Shown: positions 28,548-38,727, counted from the first letter of the stretch. The stretch is 64,000 bases of DNA from Bacteroidaceae bacterium (GCA_902362375.1 CABIVS010000003.1:538060-602059), one strand, 5' to 3'. The notes: generated by a model from the letters alone, not told the origin. Numbers and translations: made by a program.

Positions 28548-28629
28548 TTTCTCACCGACCAAGGCATCCTTCCTCGGTGAGGAAAGGCCCGTTCCTCACC
28601 GAGGAACACTCTTTTGCTCACCGAGGAAC
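28548..28629. repeat. Cluster of TTCCTCACCGAGGAA-type palindromes
   Basis: Four related 15-mers are packed in 82 bp: a degenerate unit at 28548-28562, TTCCTCGGTGAGGAA at 28570-28584 (opposite orientation), TTCCTCACCGAGGAA at 28592-28606, and a TTGCTCACCGAGGAA unit ending at 28628. They lie between bioBA and bioF and can form alternative hairpins in the operon transcript. Confidence 0.85.
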
Positions 28630-28669
28630 AGATTCTTGGGTGAAAATCCGGTAATATTCTTCTTGTCTG

Positions 28670-31084
28670 TCATCTTTTTTGGATAACTTTAAGTAACCCG
28701 GAAGTCAGTTTACTTAATTGTTCCGAAGTGATGATGAAAGGTGGCATCAGATATACCAGTTTGCCAAAGGGACGTACCCAGATTTTTTCTTCCACAAATC
28801 GTCGTTGCATATAGCCCATATTTACCGGACGCTTCATCTCAATGACTCCGATAGCTCCGAGTATTCGTACATCAGCCACTTCCGGAAATCCCCGTGCAGG
28901 TGCCAGTTCTTCTTTCAGTTGGGTTTCGATTCGCTTCACATTCTCTTGCCAACCGGATTCGAGTAATAGGCGGACGGAGGCGCAAGCCACTGCACACGCG
29001 AGTGGATTCCCCATAAATGTAGGTCCGTGCATAAAAGCTCCCGGTGCGTGGTTGGAGATGGTATCTGCTATCCGGTTACTGGTCAATACAGCAGAAAGTG
29101 TCATATATCCTCCGGTCAGTGCTTTGCCGATGCACATGATATCCGGTTCTACTCCGGCGTGTTCCCACGCAAAAAGTTTGCCGGTACGTCCGAATCCCGT
29201 TGCTATTTCATCGAAGATAAGAAGAATATCGTGTTTCCGGCAAAGCTTTTCAGCTTCACGTAGGTACTGCGGATGATAAAACCACATTCCGCCTGCTCCC
29301 TGTACCACGGGTTCCAGGATAAGTGCCGCCAACTCTTTTGAATGTTTTTCAATCATCTCTTGTAGAGGTAGTATATCTTCCGGATTCCATTCTCCGTCAA
29401 ACCGGGAAGTGGGGGACGGAACAAAATAACGTACAGGCAATGCTGAACCGAAAAGACTGTGCATACCCGTCACCGGATCACATACAGACATGGCATTCCA
29501 CGTATCACCGTGATAGCCGGAACGGATGGTCACGAAATTGTTCTTTTCCGGTTTTCCTGCTGCGTACCAATATTGTACAGCCATTTTCAATGCCACCTCT
29601 ACGGCTACCGAACCGGAGTCTGCATAGAATATTTTCTGCATGGAGGAAGGAACTAAAGGCAATAACAGTTTCCCTAGTTCAATAGCCGGACCGTGCGTCA
29701 ATCCCCCGAACATGACATGGGACATTTGATCTAATTGTTCTTTTGCCGCCTGATTCAATACCGGATGATTATATCCATGCACTGCACACCACCAGGAAGA
29801 CATTCCGTCAATGAGCGTTCGTCCGTCTTCGAGGGTAATGGTAACACCGTCTGCCCGTTTCACTTTGTAGACAGGAAGCGGATCGGTAGTCGATGTGTAC
29901 GGATGCCAGATATGTTCGCGATCAAATTGGGAACCGGCAAAATGATAGCCTTCTTCCTGAATCATCTTTTTATCTTCCGATACTTTGGAGCCGAGTGTTG
30001 TCAATAGGTCGCCTACGATAGCCGAGTTAATTCCGATATATAATGCCTTGTGCATCGCTTCGGAAGAAAGTTGTGAACGTCCTCCGGCAAAACGCAGAAA
30101 AGCGGTCGGATTGATGAAACGAAAGAGTGCGATGGTTTTAAGTATTTCTTCTTCGCTTAAAGGCTGCTCGTTTTCCAGTGGAGTGCCCGGAATCGGGCTA
30201 AGCAGGTTGATAGGTATGGATTGAACATTCAGTTCTGCCAGTGTGAAAGCGAATTCAATCCGTTGTTCCATCGTTTCTCCCATGCCGATGATACCTCCGC
30301 AACAGATATCCATGCCTACACGACGGGCTGCATCGAGGGTAGCCAGTTTCTGTTCTTGCGTATGCGTAGAGCAGAGTTTGGAAAAATGAGACGGGGCAGT
30401 TTCCAGATTACAGTGATAACGGGTGATCCCGGCTTCATGCAGGGAACGCAATTCCTCTTCATTGAGCAGTCCTAGAGAAGCACAAAGTTGAATCGACGAA
30501 TGTCGACGCATATAGTGGACTGTATCGCAAAGTTGGGTAATCTGTTTGGGGGATGGTTTTCGTCCGCTGGTAACGAGGGAAAATCGGTTGACGTCCTGGG
30601 CTTCATTGTATTGGGCCTGTCGAAGACATTCTTCAGCGGGAAGGAGATCGTAAATCTCGGCTTTGGTTTGGTAGTGGGAGGATTGTGCACACCATTTGCA
30701 GTTTTCCGGACATCGGCCGGACTTGGCGTTGATGATGGAACACATGTCGAACTCGTGCGAAGCACGTGCGACGGTAATCTCATGTGCGGCGGCATAAAGC
30801 GCCTCGCTGTTAGCCATATTGGCTAGCCAAGCAGCTTGGTCGGGTGATATGTCGATACCCGCCAACACTTGGTCTTTGATTTCTTGAAGTGTCATAAATG
30901 TATGGTAAGGGATAGTTTGTGCAGCATTCTGCTTACGAAGAGCAACGTCCACTACATTGGTATGCAGATGACCGATCTGGAATTCGCGTCCCATACTTGC
31001 AAAGGCAGCATAGTTCTTTCTTCCCCAGTAGCGAAAGCGGGAAAGAAGAGTGCGTGTGGTCTGTATGTGGCGTTGTTGCTTCAT
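28670..31084 (-). CDS. bioB-bioA: Fused biotin synthase / DAPA aminotransferase (BioB-BioA) with N-terminal extension
   Basis: An 804-aa fusion. Residues 64-375 are biotin synthase, a radical-SAM enzyme with the cluster motif CPENCKWC (Cys125, 129, 132). Residues about 385-804 are adenosylmethionine-8-amino-7-oxononanoate aminotransferase: [35 protein letters not shown], and PLP-lysine near 654 in GKALTGGY. One polypeptide thus holds the last step and the DAPA step of the pathway. The start at 31084 is set by a promoter whose -7 box overlaps the upstream TTG. Residues 1-63 precede the usual BioB start MTLQEIK and contain an unusual basic-aromatic block, [17 protein letters not shown]. Such bioB-bioA fusions are known in Bacteroides. 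Confidence 0.93.
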   Translation of the reverse strand: MKQQRHIQTTRTLLSRFRYWGRKNYAAFASMGREFQIGHLHTNVVDVALRKQNAAQTIPYHTFMTLQEIKDQVLAGIDISPDQAAWLANMANSEALYAAAHEITVARASHEFDMCSIINAKSGRCPENCKWCAQSSHYQTKAEIYDLLPAEECLRQAQYNEAQDVNRFSLVTSGRKPSPKQITQLCDTVHYMRRHSSIQLCASLGLLNEEELRSLHEAGITRYHCNLETAPSHFSKLCSTHTQEQKLATLDAARRVGMDICCGGIIGMGETMEQRIEFAFTLAELNVQSIPINLLSPIPGTPLENEQPLSEEEILKTIALFRFINPTAFLRFAGGRSQLSSEAMHKALYIGINSAIVGDLLTTLGSKVSEDKKMIQEEGYHFAGSQFDREHIWHPYTSTTDPLPVYKVKRADGVTITLEDGRTLIDGMSSWWCAVHGYNHPVLNQAAKEQLDQMSHVMFGGLTHGPAIELGKLLLPLVPSSMQKIFYADSGSVAVEVALKMAVQYWYAAGKPEKNNFVTIRSGYHGDTWNAMSVCDPVTGMHSLFGSALPVRYFVPSPTSRFDGEWNPEDILPLQEMIEKHSKELAALILEPVVQGAGGMWFYHPQYLREAEKLCRKHDILLIFDEIATGFGRTGKLFAWEHAGVEPDIMCIGKALTGGYMTLSAVLTSNRIADTISNHAPGAFMHGPTFMGNPLACAVACASVRLLLESGWQENVKRIETQLKEELAPARGFPEVADVRILGAIGVIEMKRPVNMGYMQRRFVEEKIWVRPFGKLVYLMPPFIITSEQLSKLTSGLLKVIQKR

Positions 31085-31115
31085 TGATTTTTTACTTTTG
31101 CTCGTTAGAACGTGG

Positions 31116-31146
31116 CAAATGTACAAAGATTCTTTGGATTAGCAAA
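31116..31146 (-). promoter_or_regulatory. Promoter of the biotin operon
   Basis: Read on the minus strand: TTTG (complement of 31143-31146), 19 nt, TACATTTG (complement of 31116-31123). This is a full match to the Bacteroides consensus. The leader before the 31084 start would be about 25 nt. No BirA- or BioR-type palindrome was recognised. Confidence 0.75.
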
Positions 31147-31175
31147 CAAGTTGATGATTTCTAGTTTCTGTGGTA

Positions 31176-32285
31176 TTATTTCTTTTTCCTGTATTCTTTG
31201 CGGGTGTTGAAGTTGAATCCGGCATATATTTGGAGAGTACCGAATCCATTGTCTACAGAGAAATTGTTACGATGATAATTGTAGTTTTTTCCAACAAAGG
31301 AAGTACCTATGTAATATTTCCCGGTGTTGTAGACAATCCCTGCGCGAAGCAGAAAATCCAGATTGAATTTACCGTACCACGCTTTTGCCTCATTCGTTTC
31401 TGCGTCCACATCGGAAGCTTTGTAGGCAATGGCAGGAGTGAGAGACAGACACGCCAGGCAGTTGCGGGCAAAGACCCAATTGTAGGCATAGCCGAAACTG
31501 ATGTTGGCATTGGTGTATTTAATATCTTTGACTTTCATGGCAGGATTCATCGCCTCCTGGATAAATCCCGGAAGTGCTGTATAATCGAAGTCGAGATGAT
31601 GCTTTGAAATGGAAAAACCTGCAATAAATGTACCTGCATTGCGTCGTTGATTGGTGGACTGACTGAATGCGGCAGGGTAGGAGAATTTACGGTTATTGAA
31701 GATATAATATAGGTTCAGTCCTTTGATATCTACCTTTATTCCGCTGAAATCTTCGGAATAGTTGGAGGGTATATCGTCTGAAAATCCTCTGATTTTGTGT
31801 ATCTTGTAATTATTACCGGTGCGGCGATAGAAGATATCCACGCCTAATTTGGAACTGTATAAGCTAAGATCGAACTCTGTTCCCCTGTTCTTTCGGGTGC
31901 CTTTTTTGAAAATATCGTTCACATCTACAGACCATCCCAGGAAAATCCATCGCCAGCCGAAATACAATCCTATCTTGTTGTGCGGGTTGGGAGAAAAACT
32001 AAGTTTCTGTGGCTGCGGCAATTCACTGGTGATAGAATAATACTCAAAGTTACTGAAATGAGTAACCATCAGCGCATAGTTATAACGGTTAGGACTGATA
32101 TAGAGCGTATCGAAATCACTGAAGTTCATAAACTTCTTGATCGCTCTTTTAAAAGCACTTGGCTTGGCGGTTGCTGTGGAATCTACTTCTGTACTATCGT
32201 TGCCCAAAGAGACTTTCTCTTCAGTCTGTGCCTGTAAGGACAGTGAAAATAACAGAAAAAGATATAGAATAACCCGTTTCCCCAT
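31176..32285 (-). CDS. DUF4421-family outer-membrane protein
   Basis: About 369 aa from ATG at 32285; the upstream in-frame GTG would bury the signal peptide (MGKRVILYLFLLFSLSLQAQ). The body is a beta-barrel pattern with many aromatic strands: YISPNRYNYALMVTHFSNF, GLYFGWRWIFLGWSVDV, KLGVDIFYRRTGNNYKI, FIAGFSISKHHLDFDY, GYAYNWVFARNCLACLS, ending IYAGFNFNTRKEYRKKK. I recognise the DUF4421 family, whose role is unknown. It lies 91 bp upstream of the biotin operon on the same strand, probably as a separate unit. Confidence 0.8.
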   Translation of the reverse strand: MGKRVILYLFLLFSLSLQAQTEEKVSLGNDSTEVDSTATAKPSAFKRAIKKFMNFSDFDTLYISPNRYNYALMVTHFSNFEYYSITSELPQPQKLSFSPNPHNKIGLYFGWRWIFLGWSVDVNDIFKKGTRKNRGTEFDLSLYSSKLGVDIFYRRTGNNYKIHKIRGFSDDIPSNYSEDFSGIKVDIKGLNLYYIFNNRKFSYPAAFSQSTNQRRNAGTFIAGFSISKHHLDFDYTALPGFIQEAMNPAMKVKDIKYTNANISFGYAYNWVFARNCLACLSLTPAIAYKASDVDAETNEAKAWYGKFNLDFLLRAGIVYNTGKYYIGTSFVGKNYNYHRNNFSVDNGFGTLQIYAGFNFNTRKEYRKKK

Positions 32286-32442
32286 GTGGTTCTTTGTTGG
32301 TATAGATATTTTTTGTTTCACGAATGTACTACCTTTCGTTGATTTATACTAGCAATCCTCTAAAAAATGTTTCGTTTCCTAAACAAAAAAGTTCAATGTA
32401 CTGTTAGTTACAACAAGCAAATAAATCTTAAGCCACAAAATT

Positions 32443-35400
32443 ATGAGAATCTATTTACGTTTATTAGTCGTGTCTCTTCTGCTTTTTGCAGGAAATATAG
32501 TATATGCGGAAGCACAGCAGGAGAAACGCGTGACAGGCACGGTGACTTCTGAAGGAGAACCTTTGCCTGGTGTCTCCGTACAATTGAAAGGAGCATCTTC
32601 CGGCACCATTACCGATATGGATGGAAAGTATTCGATTGAGACTCCTGCTACCGGCACTTTAGTGTTCCGTTTTGTAGGAATGAGAACGGTGGAACAACCG
32701 GTGAATAACCGGAGTGTGATTAATGTTACGTTGGAATCGGAAAGTAAGGAACTGGAAGAAGTAATGGTAGTAGCTTATGCTACCGCTAAAAAGTATAGTT
32801 TTACCGGAGCAGCTTCGACGATGAAAGCAGGTGAGATTGAAAAGTTACAGACTTCCAGCATATCACGTGTATTGGAGGGTACGGTATCCGGAGTACAGGC
32901 GAGTGCGGCAAGCGGCCAGCCGGGTACGGATGCGGAAATCCGTATTCGTGGTATCGGATCTATCAACGCTTCCAGCGCTCCGCTTTATGTAGTGGACGGT
33001 GTCCCGTTCGATGGTAGTGTGAACTCTATCAATCCGGATGACATATCTTCGATGACAGTATTGAAAGATGCGGCCTCTGCTGCTTTGTATGGTTCCCGTG
33101 GTGCAAACGGTGTGATTATTATCACCACCAAACAGGGAGACCAGAATACCAAAGCAACAGTAAAGGTAAAAGCTTCGTTAGGAGGTTCCAACCGTGCCGT
33201 ACGCGATTATGATCGTGTCAGTACCGACCAATACTTCGAATTATATTGGGAAGCACTTCGCAATCAGTACGCCAAGAGTGCGGATTATACTCCGGCAACT
33301 GCCGCGACACAAGCATCCAAAGATTTGGTAACGAAATTGATGGGAGGTGGTCCGAACCCCTATGGCCCTCAATATGCGCAACCGGTCGGTACAGATGGAA
33401 AGCTGGTGGCAGGTGCCCGTCCGTTATGGAATTCTGACTGGAGTGACGCCATGGAGCAACAGGCACTTCGCACAGAGTTAAATCTAAGTGTTTCCGGAGG
33501 TGGAAAAGCGAATCAGTATTTCTTTTCTGCCGGATACCTGAATGATAAAGGTATTGCACTCGAATCCGGTTACCAGCGTTTTAATCTTCGTTCCAATATC
33601 ACCAGCGAGATGACTTCCTGGTTGAAGGGAGGCGTCAACTTGAGTTTCGCACATTCCATGCAGAATTATCCGGTTTCTTCCGACTCCAAAACCAGTAATG
33701 TGATTACCGCAGGACGTACCATGCCGGGATTTTATCCCATTTATGAAATGAATACGGATGGTAGCTACAAATTGGATGAGAGTGGAGACCGTATTTATGA
33801 CTTCGGTTCCTATCGTCCTTCCGGTTCGATGGCAAACTGGAACCTTCCGGCTACTTTGCCTTTGGATAAATCGGAACGAATGAAAGATGAAGTCTCCGGC
33901 CGTACTTTTCTGGAAGCTACGATTATTGAAGGACTGAAATTCAAGACAAGTTTCAACTTCGACTTGATCAATTATAATACGTTGGATTATACGAACCCGA
34001 AGTTAGGTCCGGCTAAAGAGAACGGAGGCGGCGTCAGCCGGATGAATACCCGTACTTTCTCCTGGACGTGGAATAATATCGCTACGTATGACAAGACAAT
34101 CGGTGAACATCATTTTAATGTCCTTGCCGGTGTGGAAGCCTATTCTTACCGTTACGATGAACTGACAGCATCGCGTTCTAAGATGGCGCAACCTGATATG
34201 CCGGAATTGGTAGTCGGTTCACAGCTGACCGGAGGTTCGGGATATCGTATCGACTATGCATTGGTGGGTTATCTGACTCAAGCGTTATATGATTATCAGA
34301 ATAAATATTTCTTCTCGGCATCTTATCGTCGCGACGGTTCTTCACGTTTTGCGCCCGAAACCCGCTGGGGAAATTTCTGGTCGCTGGGTACTTCTTGGCG
34401 TATCGACCGGGAAGAGTTTATGGCAAGCACTTCCGACTGGTTGTCTGCCTTAACTTTGAAAATGAGCTATGGTGCACAAGGAAACGATAACCTGGGTACG
34501 TATTATGCGAGTAAAGGACTTTATACCATTGTTTCCAATTTGGGAGAAAATGCGTTAGTGTCCGATCGTATGGCGACCCCGAACCTGAAATGGGAAACGA
34601 ACCTCAACTTTAATGTAGGTATCGACTTCTCCCTGTTCAATAACCGTTTTTCCGGTTCGTTTGACTTCTTTACCCGTCGTTCGAAAGATTTGCTTTACTC
34701 ACGTCCGATAGCTCCTTCCCTGGGATATGGTTCTATTGACGAGAATGTAGGAGCCTTGAAGAATACAGGTATAGAAATGGTGTTGAACGGAACGATTATC
34801 AATCAGAATGGTTGGGTATGGAAACTGGGGATGAATCTGACACATTATAAGAATAAGGTGACGGATCTTCCTTTGAAAGATATGCCGCAAAGTGGAGTGA
34901 ACAAGTTGCAGGTAGGCCGTTCTGTTTATGATTTCTATATGATAGAGTGGGCGGGAGTAGATCCGGAGAACGGAGATCCGTTGTGGTATATGGATGAAGA
35001 AGATGAAAATCACAATCCGACCGGAAAACGTGTCACAACAAACGATTACGGTTCGGCTGACTATTATTACGTCAATAAATCGTCTCTTCCGAAGGTGTAT
35101 GGTGGATTCAATACCTCTCTTTCCTGGAAAGGATTTGATCTTTCTGCCATCTTTGCTTATAGTATCGGTGGATATATCTACAATCGTGATATTACAATGA
35201 TTTTGCACAACGGAAGTCTGGAAGGACGCGACTGGTCGACGGAGATTCTAAAAAGATGGACTCCCGACAATCGTAATACAGATGTTCCTGCTTTGAGTAC
35301 TACCACTAATAACTGGAACTCGGCTTCTACCCGTTTCTTGCAGAATAATTCGTATATGCGATTGAAAAACCTGACTCTTTCCTATAACTTACCCAAACAA

Positions 35401-35571
35401 TGGATTAGTAAGTTGGCATTGAGCAGTGTGCAGGTATATGTACAAGGAGATAATCTGTTTACCATTCACCGGAATCAGGGACTAGACCCTGAACAGGGAA
35501 TTACCGGTATCACTTATTACCGCTATCCGGCTATGCGAACGATCTCCGGAGGTATCAACGTTTCTTTCTAA
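32443..35571 (+). CDS. SusC-like TonB-dependent transporter (no STN domain)
   Basis: A 1042-aa receptor with a signal peptide (1-25, NIVYAEAQ), a carboxypeptidase-regulatory-like domain (28-110, VTGTVTSEGEPLPGVSVQLKG), a plug (ELEEVMVVAYATAKKYSFTG, RIRGIGSINASSAPLYVV, SAALYGSRGANGVIIITTK) and a barrel ending GGINVSF. It lacks the STN signalling domain and has no sigma/FecR pair, so regulation must come from elsewhere. It is followed after 14 bp by SusD. No glycoside hydrolase, protease or sulfatase is adjacent, and the ligand is unknown. Confidence 0.95.
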   Translation: MRIYLRLLVVSLLLFAGNIVYAEAQQEKRVTGTVTSEGEPLPGVSVQLKGASSGTITDMDGKYSIETPATGTLVFRFVGMRTVEQPVNNRSVINVTLESESKELEEVMVVAYATAKKYSFTGAASTMKAGEIEKLQTSSISRVLEGTVSGVQASAASGQPGTDAEIRIRGIGSINASSAPLYVVDGVPFDGSVNSINPDDISSMTVLKDAASAALYGSRGANGVIIITTKQGDQNTKATVKVKASLGGSNRAVRDYDRVSTDQYFELYWEALRNQYAKSADYTPATAATQASKDLVTKLMGGGPNPYGPQYAQPVGTDGKLVAGARPLWNSDWSDAMEQQALRTELNLSVSGGGKANQYFFSAGYLNDKGIALESGYQRFNLRSNITSEMTSWLKGGVNLSFAHSMQNYPVSSDSKTSNVITAGRTMPGFYPIYEMNTDGSYKLDESGDRIYDFGSYRPSGSMANWNLPATLPLDKSERMKDEVSGRTFLEATIIEGLKFKTSFNFDLINYNTLDYTNPKLGPAKENGGGVSRMNTRTFSWTWNNIATYDKTIGEHHFNVLAGVEAYSYRYDELTASRSKMAQPDMPELVVGSQLTGGSGYRIDYALVGYLTQALYDYQNKYFFSASYRRDGSSRFAPETRWGNFWSLGTSWRIDREEFMASTSDWLSALTLKMSYGAQGNDNLGTYYASKGLYTIVSNLGENALVSDRMATPNLKWETNLNFNVGIDFSLFNNRFSGSFDFFTRRSKDLLYSRPIAPSLGYGSIDENVGALKNTGIEMVLNGTIINQNGWVWKLGMNLTHYKNKVTDLPLKDMPQSGVNKLQVGRSVYDFYMIEWAGVDPENGDPLWYMDEEDENHNPTGKRVTTNDYGSADYYYVNKSSLPKVYGGFNTSLSWKGFDLSAIFAYSIGGYIYNRDITMILHNGSLEGRDWSTEILKRWTPDNRNTDVPALSTTTNNWNSASTRFLQNNSYMRLKNLTLSYNLPKQWISKLALSSVQVYVQGDNLFTIHRNQGLDPEQGITGITYYRYPAMRTISGGINVSF

Positions 35572-35585
35572 ATTCAGACTAAATT

Positions 35586-37067
35586 ATGAGAAAAATAAAA
35601 ATTAAATCCATTCTTGCCGCAGTTGCCGGACTTTTCCTGGCAACGAGTTGTAGCAGCAGTTTTTTGGATACGGACCCAACGGATGCGGTAAGTTCAGAAA
35701 AAGTACCTGTGCCCGAAAATGTGGAGGCACTTGTGAATGGTGCCTGGTATAATCTGTTTGATTATTCAAGTACCTATGCCAATATCGGTTATCGGGCACT
35801 TCAGTGTCTGGACGACATGATGGCAAGTGATGTTGTTTCCCGTCCGAAATACGGTTTCAACTCTTCGTATCAGTTTAACGATATAGCGTTGCCTTCAAAC
35901 AATAGAACAGAGTTTGCTTGGTATCTGATATATAAAACGATCGATAACTGTAATACTGCCATTTCCATCCAGGGAGATTCGGAGGAACTACGGCAAGCGC
36001 AGGGACAGGCATTGGCATTACGTGCTTTCTGTTATTTACACTTGGTACAGCATTATCAATTTACTTACTTGAAAGATAAAGATGCTCCGTGCGTTCCTAT
36101 ATATACCGAACCGAGTAATAGTTCGACAGTTCCGAAAGGAAAATCAACGGTGGCACAGGTCTATCAGCGTATTTTTGATGATCTGAATCTGGCACAGGAT
36201 TATTTGAAGAACTATGTCCGGAGTGGTGATAATCAGAAATTCAAACCGAATGTTGCCGTAGTGGATGGCCTCTTGGCTCGTGCTTATCTGTTGACAGGGC
36301 AGTGGGAAGAAGCAGCGAAAGCAGCTGAAGCTGCACGTACAGGATATGCGTTGATGACAACTACGGCCGAGTATGAAGGCTTTAATAATATTTCCAATAA
36401 AGAATGGATATGGGGATTCCCTCAAATACCTTCCCAGTCGGATGCCAGCTACAACTTTTATTATCTGGATGCAACATACGTCGGAGCTTATAGTAGTTTT
36501 ATGGCCGATCCTCATCTAAAAGATACCTTTACCGAAGGTGACATTCGTCTGCCTTTGTTTCAGTGGATGCGTGAAGGGTATCTGGGATATAAGAAATTCC
36601 ACATGCGTGCAGACGACACAGCTGATCTGGTCTTGATGCGTGCTTCTGAAATGTATTTGATAGAAGCGGAGGCGAAAGTTCGTGATGGAGTGGCTTTGAA
36701 TCAGGCTGTCATTCCGTTGAATACGTTGCGCAATGCCCGTGGAGTGGGAGATTATGACGTGACAGGGAAATCACAGGAAGATGTTCTTAATGAGATTCTG
36801 ATGGAACGCCGCCGCGAACTTTGGGGAGAGGGATTCGGTATTACAGATGTACTTCGTACACAGGGTTCCGTAGTACGTACTGCTTTATCTGATGAAATGC
36901 AGAAGACAGAAGTCGATTGCTGGCAGGAGGGTGGTAGCTTTGAAAAACGAAATCCTTTGGGACATTGGTTCCTTAACTTCCCGAACGGTAAACCGTTTAC
37001 AGTAAATAGCACCTATTATTTGTATGCTATCCCCCAGAAAGAAATAAACGCTAACCCTAATATATAA
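35586..37067 (+). CDS. SusD/RagB-family lipoprotein
   Basis: A 493-aa lipoprotein with lipobox ATSC (Cys22), the N-terminal SusD segment (SSSFLDTDPTDAVSSEKV), helical repeats (QGQALALRAFCYLHLVQHYQF) and the C-terminal block LMRASEMYLIEAEAKVRDG, NEILMERRRELWGEGFGITDVLR. It is the partner of the preceding SusC. A strong terminator follows, so the unit is just this pair. Confidence 0.95.
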   Translation: MRKIKIKSILAAVAGLFLATSCSSSFLDTDPTDAVSSEKVPVPENVEALVNGAWYNLFDYSSTYANIGYRALQCLDDMMASDVVSRPKYGFNSSYQFNDIALPSNNRTEFAWYLIYKTIDNCNTAISIQGDSEELRQAQGQALALRAFCYLHLVQHYQFTYLKDKDAPCVPIYTEPSNSSTVPKGKSTVAQVYQRIFDDLNLAQDYLKNYVRSGDNQKFKPNVAVVDGLLARAYLLTGQWEEAAKAAEAARTGYALMTTTAEYEGFNNISNKEWIWGFPQIPSQSDASYNFYYLDATYVGAYSSFMADPHLKDTFTEGDIRLPLFQWMREGYLGYKKFHMRADDTADLVLMRASEMYLIEAEAKVRDGVALNQAVIPLNTLRNARGVGDYDVTGKSQEDVLNEILMERRRELWGEGFGITDVLRTQGSVVRTALSDEMQKTEVDCWQEGGSFEKRNPLGHWFLNFPNGKPFTVNSTYYLYAIPQKEINANPNI

Positions 37068-37107
37068 AATAGCTCTCTTAATTTTTTGACTTTGACCTTA
37101 ACTTGTA

Positions 37108-37152
37108 GACCGGTATACGTCGTGACGATGCATACCGGTCGTTTTCTTTCTT
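37108..37152 (+). terminator. Rho-independent terminator after SusCD pair 2
   Basis: GACCGGTAT (37108-37116) pairs with ATACCGGTC (37132-37140), followed by GTTTTCTTTCTT. Confidence 0.8.
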
Positions 37153-37240
37153 CTGTTAAGTATGTTAATAGAATAGAGTTTCGTAGGTTATGTAACTGTT
37201 TTATTGTAACTTTGTATAATAAAGAAAGGAGATAATTAAT

Positions 37241-37507
37241 ATGTCTACAATGGAACTTAGGGCTTCACTTCTTAAAGAGGTGGCTGCTATTATTGCTGAT
37301 GATGATCTAACGGCTGAAGCTTTAAAAGCCTTAAAAGCTTTGCGTCGCAAATCGCGTGTTGCGCGTAAAGAGCAGGAAGCGGAATCTCCCTGCAAAGATG
37401 AAATAGAATGTATAAAGAAACGTGCAGAAAGTGCTTTAGTACGCTATAAACAAGGAGAATATGCTTCGCAGGATGAGATGTTGAAGCGTACGGAACGATG
37501 GAAATAG
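37241..37507 (+). CDS. Putative antitoxin of a type II toxin-antitoxin pair
   Basis: An 88-aa helical, charged protein with an Ala/Leu/Lys-rich centre (TAEALKALKALRRKSR) and a Tyr-containing C-terminus (VRYKQGEYASQDEMLKRTERWK). I recognise no DNA-binding fold with confidence. Position and size fit an antitoxin: its last codons overlap the ParE-like gene by 10 bp. A good Shine-Dalgarno-like AAAGGAGA precedes the ATG, and a TAACTTTG -7 box lies at 37207-37214. Confidence 0.7.
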   Translation: MSTMELRASLLKEVAAIIADDDLTAEALKALKALRRKSRVARKEQEAESPCKDEIECIKKRAESALVRYKQGEYASQDEMLKRTERWK

Positions 37508-37824
37508 TATGGGATTACGAGGCATTGGATGACTTAGAGGTCATCCTTTGTTATATTGAAACCCAGTTTTCGATGAAAGAGGCTCGCCTTTTCAGACAAC
37601 AAGTTGTACATGTTATTCGGAATTTATGTGAGTTTCCATTTCTTGGAAAAGTAGAGCCTTTGCTGGAGGATTTTGAAGAGATGGAATTACGCTCTATTCC
37701 TGTTGATAGACTATGCAAACTTGTGTATGCAGTTATGAGTGATCGTGTTTTTATTATCGCCCTTTGGGATACTCGTCGTAATCCCAAAACTTTAGAACAT
37801 GAGGCTAAAGGAAGACTTCGTTAA
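37498..37824 (+). CDS. RelE/ParE-family toxin
   Basis: A 108-aa protein with the RelE/ParE fold signature: an N-terminal helix pair (DYEALDDLEVILCYIETQFSMKEARLFRQQV), a central PFLGKVEPLLEDFEEMELRSIPVDRLCKLVYAV sheet, and VFIIALWDTRRNPKTL near the C-terminus, matching the RxxP-type ending. ParE members poison gyrase and RelE members cut mRNA; the sequence does not say which. It overlaps the upstream antitoxin by 10 bp. Confidence 0.85.
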   Translation: MEIVWDYEALDDLEVILCYIETQFSMKEARLFRQQVVHVIRNLCEFPFLGKVEPLLEDFEEMELRSIPVDRLCKLVYAVMSDRVFIIALWDTRRNPKTLEHEAKGRLR

Positions 37825-37929
37825 TAATTAGAATAAATAATATAGTGACTTATTGGAATACCGTATGGTGAATATTAGTATTTTTGTAGGATAATTATTA
37901 CTCACACTCACAAATTAACAAATTAAAGT

Positions 37930-38727
37930 ATGAAAACTAGACTTTTATTTTTATTGTTGTTCATTGGCTTAGGATTAGTATCCTGTGATAACGATGATGA
38001 ACGTTTCTTTCTTTATGAAATAGATGATATTTATTTCCCAGATCAACCTATTAGTGATATAGTAATGGAGATAACTGATGGTGCTGCTGTAGGAATGACA
38101 GGTGGGGTAGCTCCTTATACTGTAGAAACTGGTGATGAAGAGATAGCAAAAGCTAAGATTCAGGAAGAATATGGTTATGTGATGATAGCTCCCGTTCAAT
38201 TGGGAACAACATTTCTTGTAGTGAAAGATGCGAATGGACTGACTGCTAAAATTGATGTAAAGATAATCAAAGGTACGAAATCGTTTACTACAAAGAAAGT
38301 AAGTGTAAAAGTCGAAGGACTTGAGGGTGATGAGAAAGTAGATTTAGAAAATCAAGTTATTGCAAGCTCGGATATGCATGTAACTGGCGGAATTAAATTT
38401 ATTTATGATACAAAAGATAGTGGTACGCTTACTGTAATTCCTTCAAAGGATGATATATCTAACATTATTACTGCTTCTTTTACCAGAGAGATAAGGCAAA
38501 CGGATGAAAAGACATTTACTTCTTTTATTTATGTGAATTATAATGATATAGACCATGTGCTTTATTTCACCTCTCCGGAAAAAACTCCATCAGAAGATGA
38601 TGCTACTCGCGCTCTTGGCCCACTGTATTGTTGGTTAGTAGAAGATGTAACGAAAATATATAATAAAACATATCCCAATGTCACTTCTGTGAAACGTATC
38701 TATGAAGGGCAATCAAGTAGATATTGA
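37930..38727 (+). CDS. Lipoprotein of unknown function
   Basis: A 265-aa predicted lipoprotein with signal MKTRLLFLLLFIGLGLVSC (Cys19) followed by an acidic DNDDE surface-export-like stretch. Residues 40-115 look like an Ig/Big-type beta domain (VGMTGGVAPYTVETGDEEIAKAKI, FLVVKDANGLTAKIDVKII). The rest is mixed alpha/beta without a family I recognise. It is A+T-richer than its neighbours. A TATTTTTG -7 element at 37879-37886 suggests its own promoter, and a bidirectional terminator follows. Confidence 0.75.
   Translation: MKTRLLFLLLFIGLGLVSCDNDDERFFLYEIDDIYFPDQPISDIVMEITDGAAVGMTGGVAPYTVETGDEEIAKAKIQEEYGYVMIAPVQLGTTFLVVKDANGLTAKIDVKIIKGTKSFTTKKVSVKVEGLEGDEKVDLENQVIASSDMHVTGGIKFIYDTKDSGTLTVIPSKDDISNIITASFTREIRQTDEKTFTSFIYVNYNDIDHVLYFTSPEKTPSEDDATRALGPLYCWLVEDVTKIYNKTYPNVTSVKRIYEGQSSRY

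Noticed and set aside
28718..30826. Several open frames on the plus strand across bioBA
   Set aside because: They are antisense to a strongly conserved fusion enzyme and have no recognisable domain or ribosome-binding site.
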